From assembly GCA_963759155.1 (NCBI GenBank), contig CAVWXX010000013.1:248001-312000 (forward strand): a stretch of DNA of 64,000 bases, in the 5' to 3' direction. Within the stretch, counting starts at the first letter, position 1; each line of letters starts with the position of its first letter. The position numbers and the translations under genes were made by a program. Below the pieces are notes generated by a model. It was given only the letters and a program-made list of their open reading frames with translations. It was not told the DNA's origin and did no database searches. Of this stretch, positions 17,485 to 26,677 are shown one piece after another. Source of the stretch: SZUA-36 sp963759155. Its GTDB lineage: Bacteria; Pseudomonadota; Gammaproteobacteria; Xanthomonadales; SZUA-36.

Positions 17485-18612
17485 GTGAAACTTAAAAACA
17501 TCATAAAAAACCGGACGAAATTGTTCTGGGTACTCCACTTGGGTGGATGGGCCGCGTGGGGACTCGTCGGCAAGTACCTGTATACCGCCACAATGCAGGG
17601 GGAATATCTCGCGCCCAGCTATGCCGCCTATGTTGCCGTGATTACGGTTTTCGGCATGCTTCTCTCCCTGCCCTTGCGTTACCTCTACCGTCTTTTATGG
17701 AACCGGGCAATCTGGATTCAGGCCATCGGCCTGCTGGGCGGAAGTGCCCTGGCCGGTTATCTGTGGATCAAGATCCGTAGTTATATTTTCATGAACTGGA
17801 TAGAGAATACCAAGGATATGGAAGCCTGGGCTGAAAAGGTCGGCGAGGCCGCGGAGATTTACTCCAAGATGTCTTTCGTAGAGAGCTATTACGGGGCGAT
17901 AATCACCATGCTCACCTGGAGTGCCCTGTATTTCGCCATCAAGTCCTACCGCGCGTTTCAGGAAGTTCGCGAAAGCGCACTCAGGTCAGCGGCCATGGCG
18001 CACGAAGCGCAGTTGAAGATGTTGCGATATCAGCTGAACCCGCATTTTCTCTTCAATACACTCAATGCCATTTCCACGCTGATCCTGGAACAGGATACGG
18101 AGCTAGCCAATCGCATGGTGACAAAATTATCCAGCTTTCTTCGTTATTCGCTGGATAACGATCCCATGCAGAGAATCACACTGAAACAGGAACTACAGGC
18201 CCTGCAACTTTACCTGGATATCGAAAAAGTACGCTTTGAAGAACGTCTTTCACTGGAAGTTGATATTGAAGAAACCGCAAAAACAGCATTGATCCCCAGC
18301 TTGCTGCTTCAGCCATTGATAGAAAATGCCATCAAGTATGGTATTGCCCGTGCAGAAGGCGGTGGGCGCCTGAAGATTTCGGCGAAGGTGTTTGCCGGCG
18401 ATTTACTAATGGAAGTCAGTGATGATGGTCCGGGCTGCAAACTTGTCAACAACAACATTCCCGACGCCAAGGGTGTTGGTTTGAGGAATACCCGTGAACG
18501 TCTTGCCGCCATTTATGGCAGTGAGCACTCAATCAAATTAAGTCAGACCGACCCGCATGGCCTGACCATCTGCATCCGTATTCCATTTACACCCAGGCAT
18601 CAACCTGCCTGA
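17485..18612 (+). CDS. LytS/YehU-type sensor histidine kinase
   Basis: 375 residues. About four membrane spans fill the first 165 residues; there is no separate large sensor domain. The phospho-acceptor motif is QLNPHFLFNTLNAIS (His near residue 187), the hallmark of the PF06580 kinase family, followed by a HATPase domain with an N-box (ENAIKYG) and DDGPG. Such kinases normally pair with a LytTR response regulator, but none is next to it; the downstream gene is convergent. It starts with GTG. Confidence 0.93.
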   Translation: MKLKNIIKNRTKLFWVLHLGGWAAWGLVGKYLYTATMQGEYLAPSYAAYVAVITVFGMLLSLPLRYLYRLLWNRAIWIQAIGLLGGSALAGYLWIKIRSYIFMNWIENTKDMEAWAEKVGEAAEIYSKMSFVESYYGAIITMLTWSALYFAIKSYRAFQEVRESALRSAAMAHEAQLKMLRYQLNPHFLFNTLNAISTLILEQDTELANRMVTKLSSFLRYSLDNDPMQRITLKQELQALQLYLDIEKVRFEERLSLEVDIEETAKTALIPSLLLQPLIENAIKYGIARAEGGGRLKISAKVFAGDLLMEVSDDGPGCKLVNNNIPDAKGVGLRNTRERLAAIYGSEHSIKLSQTDPHGLTICIRIPFTPRHQPA

Positions 18613-18690
18613 CAGCCAGAAACCAGTTTCAATATTGACGCAGCGTTCGACTTAGTTATTCATAGAGTCAGGCCATCCTGATAATAGACG

Positions 18691-19734
18691 CTACGGCAAT
18701 GGCAGAACCAGTTCCCCTTCATCGAGACCCGCGAGAATCTCCAGCTGGTCACCGTCAATCACCTGCCCTATACGTACAAAGCGACGGTAGCTTTGCCCAT
18801 CCTGATGCACCCAGACAAGATCAAGCTGACCTACATGCACCACGCGTTCAGCCGGTATCAAAAGCTGCCTTCCGGTGCCAGATGGCACCAGTAAACGGGC
18901 ATACATACCCGGCAGTAATTTATTGTCATAAGCCATGCCTGCCTTGACCAGGAAACTACGCGAGCCCGGGTCAGCGGCCGGCACACGCTCTTCAATGACG
19001 GCATCAAGTACTTTTTGCACCGCAGGAATTTCAACCTGTACGGTTTGACCCACCTCAAGACTTAGTGCCAGACCTTCCCGCACCTGTGCCTCGACCCGCA
19101 GGCTCAGGGGGTTATAAAGCGCCAGCAATTTACTGCCTGGCTGGGCGGTATCCCCCGGCTCGGCGAAACGGTCAACCACACGGCCGTCAAACGGCGCCAG
19201 GATCTTGGTATAGCCCAGTGCTGTGCGGGCCTCTTCCAGTGCCTGTTTAGCGCCGGACAGGTCAGCGACCAGTGTGTCGTGTATAGCCTGAGCCTTCTCA
19301 AGATCAGCGACCGACATCACCCCGCCTGACTGTAACTGCCTGACCCTGTCGAGGTTTTGCCTGGCCTCGGTCAATCTCGCGGTATTCGCCCTTATCTGTG
19401 CTTCGGCTTGTTGTACCTGTGCCCTGATGTCGGAATTCTCCAGTTCCAGTAGCAGATCACCCTTGCTGACACTGTCGCCGGCGCGCACGCTGACCGCCAC
19501 GATACGGGCCAGTAGTCTCGATGAAATCAATGTGGCCTGCGAAGCCTCCACCGAAGCAGGTACTTTCTCAGTAATAATGACATCCATTGCTTTAACAGCA
19601 ACCGGTTCGCCGGTATTTGCCGGCACAATGGCATTCATACCCGGTGGAATCTTTTCCGCGAACAAGCCTGCCATCCAGGCAATCATCAGTAACAAGGCGA
19701 TTACCGCCAGCAATGGTAAAACTATCTTTTTCAT
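18691..19734 (-). CDS. RND efflux periplasmic adaptor subunit (membrane fusion protein)
   Basis: 347 residues with an N-terminal hydrophobic anchor, a lipoyl/barrel-sandwich domain split by a coiled-coil hairpin (about residues 95-165), a beta-barrel domain and a membrane-proximal end. It links the RND permease to an outer-membrane channel. Its ATG overlaps the permease gene end by four bases, so the two are translationally coupled. No outer-membrane factor gene is nearby, so a shared TolC-type channel is likely. Confidence 0.92.
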   Translation of the reverse strand: MKKIVLPLLAVIALLLMIAWMAGLFAEKIPPGMNAIVPANTGEPVAVKAMDVIITEKVPASVEASQATLISSRLLARIVAVSVRAGDSVSKGDLLLELENSDIRAQVQQAEAQIRANTARLTEARQNLDRVRQLQSGGVMSVADLEKAQAIHDTLVADLSGAKQALEEARTALGYTKILAPFDGRVVDRFAEPGDTAQPGSKLLALYNPLSLRVEAQVREGLALSLEVGQTVQVEIPAVQKVLDAVIEERVPAADPGSRSFLVKAGMAYDNKLLPGMYARLLVPSGTGRQLLIPAERVVHVGQLDLVWVHQDGQSYRRFVRIGQVIDGDQLEILAGLDEGELVLPLP

Positions 19735-22700
19735 ACCTTGACCCCGTTCTTTCCAGGTCGATCAAATACCAGCAGGTAAACCACCGGCACAACGACTAAC
19801 GTAAACAATGTGGAGGCCACTATGCCAAACATGATGGCCAGTGCCAGGCCACTAAATACCGGGTCCAGCGTAATAATAAGGTTACCCAGCAAGGTGGTGC
19901 CGGCAGTCAGCAACACCGGTCGCATCCTGACCGAACCGGCTTGCAGCAATGCTTCCTTGAGGGCCAGGCCAGCGGCCCGGGACTGATCAATAAACTCGAC
20001 CAGTATCAGTGAATTACGTACGACAATCCCCGCCAGAGCGATCATGCCTATCATCGCGGTTGCAGTAAACAGAACAGGATCAGGGGCACCGGCAATCTCT
20101 CTTTCCCCCATCATATTCAGCACCCAGAAACCCGGAAAAATACCAATAATTGTCAGGGGTATCGCCGACATGATGATGAGTGACAAGGTAGTCGAGGCCG
20201 TCTGAACGCGAAGTACAACAAATATCGCCATCAGTGCAAAGACAAATGCCAGGCCCATATCACGGAACACATCAAGGGTAATTTTCCATTCACCCTCACC
20301 CGTCCAGGAAATCGAAATGTCCTCCTCAATCGTCCAGGGGTCCCTGCCGCCACTGTCAATAAAACTGCGCATACGCCAGTCCCTGCCATTACCCTCCTTT
20401 GCACCCAGGTCGGCACTGACGTCCGCTATGACCTCGGCGGGTGTGCGCCCGGAGACCTCAGCCGTAACATACACAACCGGCCGAAGGTCCTTACGGTGGA
20501 TGGACTGATCGACCGTACCGTACTCGAAGTGGCCTAATTCACCAATCGCGACCAGCGGTTGCGGAGCGGTATCCAAACCCTGTGCCGAGCTTTGCTGCAC
20601 AATGCCGGGTCGGCCTTTCACCTGCAGGCGTTCGAAGTCATTAATAGTGACCCTCTCCCCTGGCGCCAATCGCATTTCGATAGGCAAAGGTACCGATTCA
20701 CGCGGAATTTGCAGATAACCCGCCTTGTAACCTCTGTTAGCCATCAGCAAGGTGTTATTGATATCGTCGGTTGCCACACCTGAGAGCGCCGCTTTTTGCT
20801 TGTCCGTTATAAACCGCCAGCGTTGCTGTGGCGCCTGGATTGTCGAGTCCGTTTCAACCACGAAAGGTTCACGCTTCAGACGTTCCATCAGGGTCTCTGC
20901 TGCTTCCTGCTGCAGTGCGTAAGGCGTCAACCATTCACCATATACCTCAGCCACCAATGTACTCATAACCGGCGGTCCCGGGGGCACCTCAACCACCTTG
21001 ATATTGATCCCGTCTACGCTTATGGGCGCGAGTATTTCGCGCAAACGCAATACCACTGCGTGGGATTGATGGTCACGCAGACCCTTGTCAACCAGTGTCA
21101 CACGCAAATCCGCCATATGGACTGCCGTGCGTTGGTAATGCCGCCTGACCATGCCATTGAAATCGATAGGTGATGGTGTCCCGACGTAGGTGGCAATTGC
21201 CCTGACTTCAGGTAACAGACCGATTTTGGCCGACACCTGCCGTGCAACGGCAGCGGTATGCTCGAGGCTACTGCTCTCGGGCATGTCGATCACAATCTGT
21301 AGTTCATTTTTATTGTCGAAAGGCAGCAACTTCAAGGGCACCAACCGAAACACCGGCAGTGTCGCGACACTGATAAACAACAGCCCAACCATCCATAAAA
21401 CTGTCTTTGATTTACGCCGGTCATTAAGCAAGGGCTCAATCATGCGCCGGTAGGGTCCGGGTCTGGCTGCGCCATTGCCAATATCATCGGTACCTGCATT
21501 CGGGTCTTCCTTCAGCAGACGACTGGCCAGCCAGGGCGTAACCAGAAATGCCACCACGGTACTGGTGATGACACTTACCGGCACATTGAATGCCATCGGT
21601 GCCATGTAAGGGCCCATCATGCCGGTGATAAATGCAAGTGGTATGAAGGCCAGCACGATAGTGATTGTCGACATCAATAATGGCACACGAATCTCCGCCA
21701 TCGCGGCGACGATCCTGTCTTTGATATCACCACCTTTTGTATTGATAAAGCGTGAGATATTGTCAACACCCGTTATCGGATCATCTACCAGCAAACCCAA
21801 TGACAGGATCAGCGCAAACAAGGTAACGCGATTGATGGTGTAACCAAACGCCAGGTCCAGGGCCAGTGACACGCCGTAACAGATGGGCACTGCCAGACCC
21901 ACCACCAGCGCCGGTCGCCAGCCAAGAAATACACCGATAAAAACAACCACTGTAAATACCGCAAAGCCGAGGCTTGAAGTCAGGTTATTGACCTTTTCAT
22001 CAGCCGTCTTACCGTAATCCCGTATCACCTCGAGGTGTATTTCATCCGGTAATACTTCGCGCTGAAGTTGTTGCATCATTTGATGAACATTTTCTGCCAC
22101 CGCCACCGCGTTGCTCCCCCTTTGCTTGGCCACACTGATACTGACCATCGGGTAGGCGGAATTGGCATGCTTGTAATCAGGGTGCCCCGGAGCGAAGTCT
22201 ATCCAGGTGTACTGATCCGGTTCGGCGGGTCCGTCGACAATTTCCGCAATATCACCCAGGTAAACCGGAATACCATCAATGATATTAACCACGAAGGCAT
22301 TGAGTTCATCTACATTGCGAACAAAATCACCGCTTTCCAGCACGATGGATTCGTTATTGAAAACCCATTGGTCCACGACCTGTAATACGTTGGAAATCTT
22401 CAGCGCATTGAATATATCCGCCGCTGTCGTCTTACGTGCCCCCATGCTCTCCGGATCGATCAGGATTCTGATGGTACGGGGCCGGCCGCCAACAATATTG
22501 ACCTCGCTGGTTTCATCGATACCCTGCAGATAGGTGGAAACATCTTCCGCGAGTCGTCGCAGTTCAAAACTGCCATAACGATCCGGTGTATCACTCCAGA
22601 GCGCCAGCAACATGATCGGCACATCATCGACCTCAATGGGTCGTAACATCCAGCGTGACACCACCCCGGGCACCTTGTCCTGGTTGGCATAGAGCTTGTT

Positions 22701-23039
22701 ATAGGTATTGAGAATGGAAATCTCGCGATCCTCGCCCACATAAAAGGCCAGGGTCACGGACGCCTTTCCGCTGCTGGAGGTTGAATACACGTGTTCAACC
22801 CCCGGAATTTGTGCGAGTAACTTCTCTACAGGTATCGCGACCTGGCGCTCCACCTGACCGGCACTGAGACCGGGCGCCTCGATCAGCACATCGACCATCG
22901 GCACGACGATCTGTGGTTCTTCCTCGCGTGGCGTAAATTTCAATGCAGCGATGCCAGCCACGATCGCCAGTATGAATATCGTCATGGGTATGCCACCACC
23001 CAGGGTGGATTTTACCAAACGATCAAAGACATTCATCAT
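19731..23039 (-). CDS. RND efflux transporter permease subunit
   Basis: 1102 residues, a full-length RND pump with a first span near residue 20, two large periplasmic loops and two sets of membrane spans. Charged residues in the fourth span (GLLVDDPITGVDNISRF) match the proton-relay Asp pair of the family. The substrate cannot be told; the sequence looks closer to the drug/hydrophobic branch than to metal pumps. The permease gene comes before the adaptor gene, the reverse of the common order. upp lies 63 bases upstream in the same direction. Confidence 0.94.
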   Translation of the reverse strand: MMNVFDRLVKSTLGGGIPMTIFILAIVAGIAALKFTPREEEPQIVVPMVDVLIEAPGLSAGQVERQVAIPVEKLLAQIPGVEHVYSTSSSGKASVTLAFYVGEDREISILNTYNKLYANQDKVPGVVSRWMLRPIEVDDVPIMLLALWSDTPDRYGSFELRRLAEDVSTYLQGIDETSEVNIVGGRPRTIRILIDPESMGARKTTAADIFNALKISNVLQVVDQWVFNNESIVLESGDFVRNVDELNAFVVNIIDGIPVYLGDIAEIVDGPAEPDQYTWIDFAPGHPDYKHANSAYPMVSISVAKQRGSNAVAVAENVHQMMQQLQREVLPDEIHLEVIRDYGKTADEKVNNLTSSLGFAVFTVVVFIGVFLGWRPALVVGLAVPICYGVSLALDLAFGYTINRVTLFALILSLGLLVDDPITGVDNISRFINTKGGDIKDRIVAAMAEIRVPLLMSTITIVLAFIPLAFITGMMGPYMAPMAFNVPVSVITSTVVAFLVTPWLASRLLKEDPNAGTDDIGNGAARPGPYRRMIEPLLNDRRKSKTVLWMVGLLFISVATLPVFRLVPLKLLPFDNKNELQIVIDMPESSSLEHTAAVARQVSAKIGLLPEVRAIATYVGTPSPIDFNGMVRRHYQRTAVHMADLRVTLVDKGLRDHQSHAVVLRLREILAPISVDGINIKVVEVPPGPPVMSTLVAEVYGEWLTPYALQQEAAETLMERLKREPFVVETDSTIQAPQQRWRFITDKQKAALSGVATDDINNTLLMANRGYKAGYLQIPRESVPLPIEMRLAPGERVTINDFERLQVKGRPGIVQQSSAQGLDTAPQPLVAIGELGHFEYGTVDQSIHRKDLRPVVYVTAEVSGRTPAEVIADVSADLGAKEGNGRDWRMRSFIDSGGRDPWTIEEDISISWTGEGEWKITLDVFRDMGLAFVFALMAIFVVLRVQTASTTLSLIIMSAIPLTIIGIFPGFWVLNMMGEREIAGAPDPVLFTATAMIGMIALAGIVVRNSLILVEFIDQSRAAGLALKEALLQAGSVRMRPVLLTAGTTLLGNLIITLDPVFSGLALAIMFGIVASTLFTLVVVPVVYLLVFDRPGKNGVKV

Positions 23040-23102
23040 TGTTCCGTCGTTCCTCTTTCGAGTGTTTTGTACCCGTTTCTGTCCGGGCGTATCCTGCGCG
23101 CC

Positions 23103-23762
23103 CTAATCTTTGCTGCCATAGGCCAGATCGCCCGCATCACCCAGCCCCGGGACAATGTAGGACCGGGGTGTCAGTTCCTTATCCACCGCACCTGTCCATA
23201 TCGTGGTATTAGCAGGCATATTTCGCTGTACGAAATCAATACCCTGTTCAGAGGCAATTACCGTCGCCACGTGAATATGGCCAGGTGTCCCGCGTTCAAG
23301 CAAGGCCTTGTATGCCAGAACCATGGAAGTGCCGGTCGCCAGCATCGGGTCACACAGTATGACGGTTTTACCCTCAAGAGCCGGGCTGGCGAGATACTCA
23401 ACCTCGACATCGAAGTCGTCATCATCATTGTGATGTATCCGGTAGGCGGACACGAAGGTGTTTTCAGCTTTGTCAAAGTAATTCAAAAAACCCTGGTGCA
23501 TCGGCAAACCGGCACGAAGAATGGTCGCCAGAACGGGTTGCGAAACCAACACGCTGCACTCTGAAACACCCAGCGGTGTGGTGATAAGCCGGGACTCAAA
23601 AGCCAGGGTTTTACTGATTTCCAAAGCCATGATTTCGCCCACACGCTCAAGGTTACGCCGGAACCGCATACTGTCCGCCTGTACCTTCACATCCCTGATT
23701 TCGGCCATATATTGGTTGAACACAGAGATTTGCCGGCTGAGATCATTGACCTTTATTTCCAT
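23103..23762 (-). CDS. upp: uracil phosphoribosyltransferase
   Basis: 219 residues, about ten longer than E. coli Upp. It converts uracil and PRPP to UMP in pyrimidine salvage. The PRPP-binding loop DPMLATGTSM and the C-terminal GLGDAGDLAYGS stretch (uracil-binding) are present. It sits ahead of the RND genes, possibly on the same transcript. Confidence 0.93.
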   Translation of the reverse strand: MEIKVNDLSRQISVFNQYMAEIRDVKVQADSMRFRRNLERVGEIMALEISKTLAFESRLITTPLGVSECSVLVSQPVLATILRAGLPMHQGFLNYFDKAENTFVSAYRIHHNDDDDFDVEVEYLASPALEGKTVILCDPMLATGTSMVLAYKALLERGTPGHIHVATVIASEQGIDFVQRNMPANTTIWTGAVDKELTPRSYIVPGLGDAGDLAYGSKD

Positions 23763-23933
23763 ACCTGGACCCCGATTGGAATGACCGTAAATACAATGAT
23801 AATTTTAACACGCCTCAGCGGTGCTTCTCGATGTATATTCAGGCGGATCAGAAGGCATGTTTCGCTGGCGGATAATTTGAAGTTTGTGTCCGTCGGCAGA
23901 AAAAGATACCTTGAGTAAATGACATGCCCGCAA

Positions 23934-23952
23934 ATGTCGTATAACATGACAT
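23934..23952. promoter_or_regulatory. weak Zur-like box upstream of the zinc locus
   Basis: ATGTCGTATAACATGACAT is an imperfect palindrome (seven of nine pairs) containing TATAACAT, the right half of gammaproteobacterial Zur sites. It lies about 60 bases before the first gene of a zinc-uptake locus. The left half fits poorly. Confidence 0.35.
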
Positions 23953-23960
23953 ACCGTAAA

Positions 23961-23985
23961 GATCAGGCTCACATTTAGCCTGATC
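23961..23985 (+). repeat. perfect 9-base stem hairpin in the leader of the zinc locus
   Basis: GATCAGGCT, a seven-base loop, AGCCTGATC; no T-run follows. It ends 26 bases before the start codon of the small Cys/His protein gene. It could be a leader structure or an operator. Confidence 0.5.
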
Positions 23986-24011
23986 ATCCCAACTGAACCG
24001 GTGATTTTGAT

Positions 24012-24311
24012 TTGAAAGCACTTGTAAATATGTGTACGAAAAATGGTCTGTTTTGTCTCTTGCTTGCAATCATGCTGGCAGGCGGCAACATGGCTTTCAG
24101 TGCCCATGCTTCAACTCACTCATTCGGTGATTCCGGCCTGTGTGCCCTGTGTGTTCACGCGGGCAGTCCCGATACTGCGATAGTGAATGGGTCCGGACTG
24201 ATCCCCGAAAGTTCCACCAGGCTCACATTGACCCGCGAACAGGTATCAACCCGTTTACCAAGAACCGTTTTTCATGCCCATCATTGCCGCGCCCCGCCTA
24301 TCCATATCTGA
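24012..24311 (+). CDS. small secreted Cys/His protein of the zinc locus (DUF2946-like)
   Basis: 99 residues from TTG; an ATG at 24030 is an alternative start. A hydrophobic signal segment is followed by HASTHSFGDSGLCALCVHAG, a CXXC with flanking His, and a His-rich end FHAHHCRAPPIHI. Small proteins with a signal peptide, a CxLC motif and a terminal RAPP are typical first genes in zinc-uptake operons of Gammaproteobacteria. A periplasmic metal-binding role is likely but unproven. The barrel gene follows after about 70 bases. Confidence 0.65.
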   Translation: MKALVNMCTKNGLFCLLLAIMLAGGNMAFSAHASTHSFGDSGLCALCVHAGSPDTAIVNGSGLIPESSTRLTLTREQVSTRLPRTVFHAHHCRAPPIHI

Positions 24312-24382
24312 AATGCAGCTTCTATATGTCCGCCCTGATCTCAATGGCGGCTGATGTAAAACAGTTTTAATGGAGACACGCA

Positions 24383-25765
24383 ATGCGCACCTCATCCCTG
24401 GGAATATTATGGGTTTGCCTGACTTGCAGCGCTTTACCGGTAGTGGCACAAACCGAATCTGAATTAGACGTCCTGCGGGCGGAACTGGCCCAAATGAGAG
24501 CCGACTACGAATCTCGTATCGCCCAACTGGAAAAGCGTCTGGACGAAGCGGAACAAAAAGCCGCCGGACAACAGGTATCCACCGTACAAGTACCGGCTCA
24601 GGCGACAGAACCAGCAGCAGACTGGCAGGTTGAGCCCTATACCGGTCAGACGACCGTCAGTCGCGACAACTCGACAAACCCGGCCATCGGCGTGGTGTTT
24701 CAGGGTCAGGCCTGGAGCTATGGCGAAGACCCGGATGACTATGCAATACCCGGCTTCCCACTCGGCGGCGAAGCCGGCCCCTTGCCGGAAGGTCTCGCCC
24801 TTGGTGAAACAGAAATCAATATTTCGGCCAACGTCGACGATAAATTCACGGCCTGGCTAACCGTGCCCATCGCCATCGAGGACGGTGACGTGGAGGTTGA
24901 ACTTGAGGAAGCCTGGGTTGAGACCCTGACCCTGCCCGCCGGATTGTCGCTGCGGATGGGACGGTTTTATTCCAATATCGGCTACCTGAATGACAAGCAC
25001 GCGCATAGCTGGGACTTTGCCGACCAGCCGCTGGTATACCAGGCATTCCTGGGCGGCCAGTATCTTGATGATGGTTTACAGTTACGCTGGCTCGCACCTA
25101 CCGACCTGTATCTTGAGCTTGGTGCGGAAGTAACCCGTGGAGACAAGTATCCGGCAGGTGGTGCCGCAAATTCCGGTGTTGGCAGCTTTGCCTTGCACCT
25201 GTTAAGCGGCGGTGACGTCGGCTTCAGTAACAGCTGGCAGGCCGGTCTTTCCTACCTGCAGGCGGATGCCGATGAAAGGGAATCGGGTGATGAGGACGAC
25301 CCGCTTATCTTTACCGGCCAAACGGATATGTGGATCGCGGAGTTCGTCTGGAAGTGGGCGCCGAACGGTAACAACAGGCAGAAAAACTTCAAATTCCAGG
25401 CCGAGTACATGTGGCGCAACGAAGATGGCGTCTATACCGTGCCGGGAAGCAATGCCCTGCCCTATGACAACGATCAGGAAGGCTGGTACCTGCAGGCCGT
25501 TTACCAACCGTTTCCCCGTTGGCGCATCGGTCTTCGCTATGACCATTTATCATCGGATGACCCCGGACAGGACTTCGATGGCACACCGCTGATGCCATCC
25601 TCGCATAACCCACGCCGTTACAGTGTCATGGCAGACTGGTCCAACAGCGAGTTCAGCCGCCTGCGACTGCAGTACACGCATGACAAGGCAGGTTTCGACA
25701 ATGATAACCAGTGGGGCCTGCAATACATTTTCAGTATTGGCGCCCATGGCGCGCACTCTTTCTAG
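24383..25765 (+). CDS. outer-membrane beta-barrel protein with N-terminal coiled coil (zinc locus)
   Basis: 460 residues. The signal peptide ends at VVAQ, followed by a coiled coil (about residues 28-60) like those of trimeric porins, then a long region of alternating beta strands with aromatic girdles and a terminal Phe (GAHSF), the signature for outer-membrane insertion. Positioned between the small Cys/His protein and znuA, it probably lets zinc or a zinc chelate across the outer membrane. It shows no TonB box or plug domain, so it is more likely a porin than a TonB-dependent receptor. Confidence 0.75.
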   Translation: MRTSSLGILWVCLTCSALPVVAQTESELDVLRAELAQMRADYESRIAQLEKRLDEAEQKAAGQQVSTVQVPAQATEPAADWQVEPYTGQTTVSRDNSTNPAIGVVFQGQAWSYGEDPDDYAIPGFPLGGEAGPLPEGLALGETEINISANVDDKFTAWLTVPIAIEDGDVEVELEEAWVETLTLPAGLSLRMGRFYSNIGYLNDKHAHSWDFADQPLVYQAFLGGQYLDDGLQLRWLAPTDLYLELGAEVTRGDKYPAGGAANSGVGSFALHLLSGGDVGFSNSWQAGLSYLQADADERESGDEDDPLIFTGQTDMWIAEFVWKWAPNGNNRQKNFKFQAEYMWRNEDGVYTVPGSNALPYDNDQEGWYLQAVYQPFPRWRIGLRYDHLSSDDPGQDFDGTPLMPSSHNPRRYSVMADWSNSEFSRLRLQYTHDKAGFDNDNQWGLQYIFSIGAHGAHSF

Positions 25766-25775
25766 GAATGAACCG

Positions 25776-26672
25776 ATGAACAAGTTAATCATATTAACCC
25801 TGTTGATATTGAGTCCTTTTTCGCTTCACGCAGACTTGAACATATTTGCCTGTGAGCCGGAATGGGCAGCCCTGGCGACTGAGCTGGGCGGCGACAAAGT
25901 TGATGTCAGCAGTGCAACAAATGCCTTGCAGGACCCGCACTATATCCAGGCGAGACCGAGCCTGATTTCAAAGGTGCGTCGCGCTGATCTGATTGTCTGC
26001 AGCGGTGCACAGCTTGAAATCGGCTGGTTGCCAATGTTATTACGCAAGGGCAACAACCCGAAGGTGATACCGGGCACCCCTGGCTTTCTTGAAGCGAGCG
26101 AGCATGTAAAACGACTGGATGTTACGCTGGAAAATGACCGCTCCCAGGGCGATGTGCACCCGCAGGGCAACCCGCATATCCAGACCAACCCACACAACAT
26201 TCTGCTGGTGGCTGAAGTCATGGCCGAACGAATGGTTCAACTCGACCCGGGCAACGCGGATGTCTATCAGCAGAAGCTGTCGGATTTTCGTCAACGCTGG
26301 AGTGCTGCAATCACAAACTGGGAACAACGTGCTGCTGTTCTGAGAGGCAAACGGGTGATCGCACACCACAAGTCGTGGGTATATCTCGAGACCTGGCTGG
26401 GGCTGATTGAAGTTGCGACTTTAGAAGCCGTATCCGGCATACCGCCGACTGCCAGTCACCTTGGAAGCCTCCTGGAACGCTTTGGTGACAAGGGTGCCGA
26501 TTTCATAATCCGCGCGCCATTCCAAAATGAAAAAGCCTCCGACTGGCTTTCAGAACGCACCGGCATTCCGGCCGTTTTACTACCGTTAACGGTTGGCGGA
26601 ACCGAGCAGGCCACTGACCTATTCAAGTGGTTCGATGATATTATCAACCGGTTACTGACCGCCGGGGACTGA
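25776..26672 (+). CDS. znuA: zinc ABC transporter substrate-binding protein, ZnuA-like
   Basis: 298 residues from the ATG at 25776; a longer open frame extends upstream inside the barrel gene, but this ATG has AGGA eight bases before it and opens a signal peptide (LIILTLLILSPFSLHA). Cluster A-I family. Metal ligand candidates are the His in DPHYIQ, the His in NPHIQTNPHN and the pair in AHHKSW, plus a late acidic residue. The usual long His-rich loop is reduced to a few residues. It should hand zinc (or manganese) to the permease encoded next. Confidence 0.88.
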   Translation: MNKLIILTLLILSPFSLHADLNIFACEPEWAALATELGGDKVDVSSATNALQDPHYIQARPSLISKVRRADLIVCSGAQLEIGWLPMLLRKGNNPKVIPGTPGFLEASEHVKRLDVTLENDRSQGDVHPQGNPHIQTNPHNILLVAEVMAERMVQLDPGNADVYQQKLSDFRQRWSAAITNWEQRAAVLRGKRVIAHHKSWVYLETWLGLIEVATLEAVSGIPPTASHLGSLLERFGDKGADFIIRAPFQNEKASDWLSERTGIPAVLLPLTVGGTEQATDLFKWFDDIINRLLTAGD

Positions 26673-26677
26673 TAAAC

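Noticed and set aside
23805..24107. 100-residue minus-strand frame upstream of upp
   Set aside because: Overlaps the zinc-locus promoter region and the small Cys/His gene, with no ribosome site; a shadow frame.
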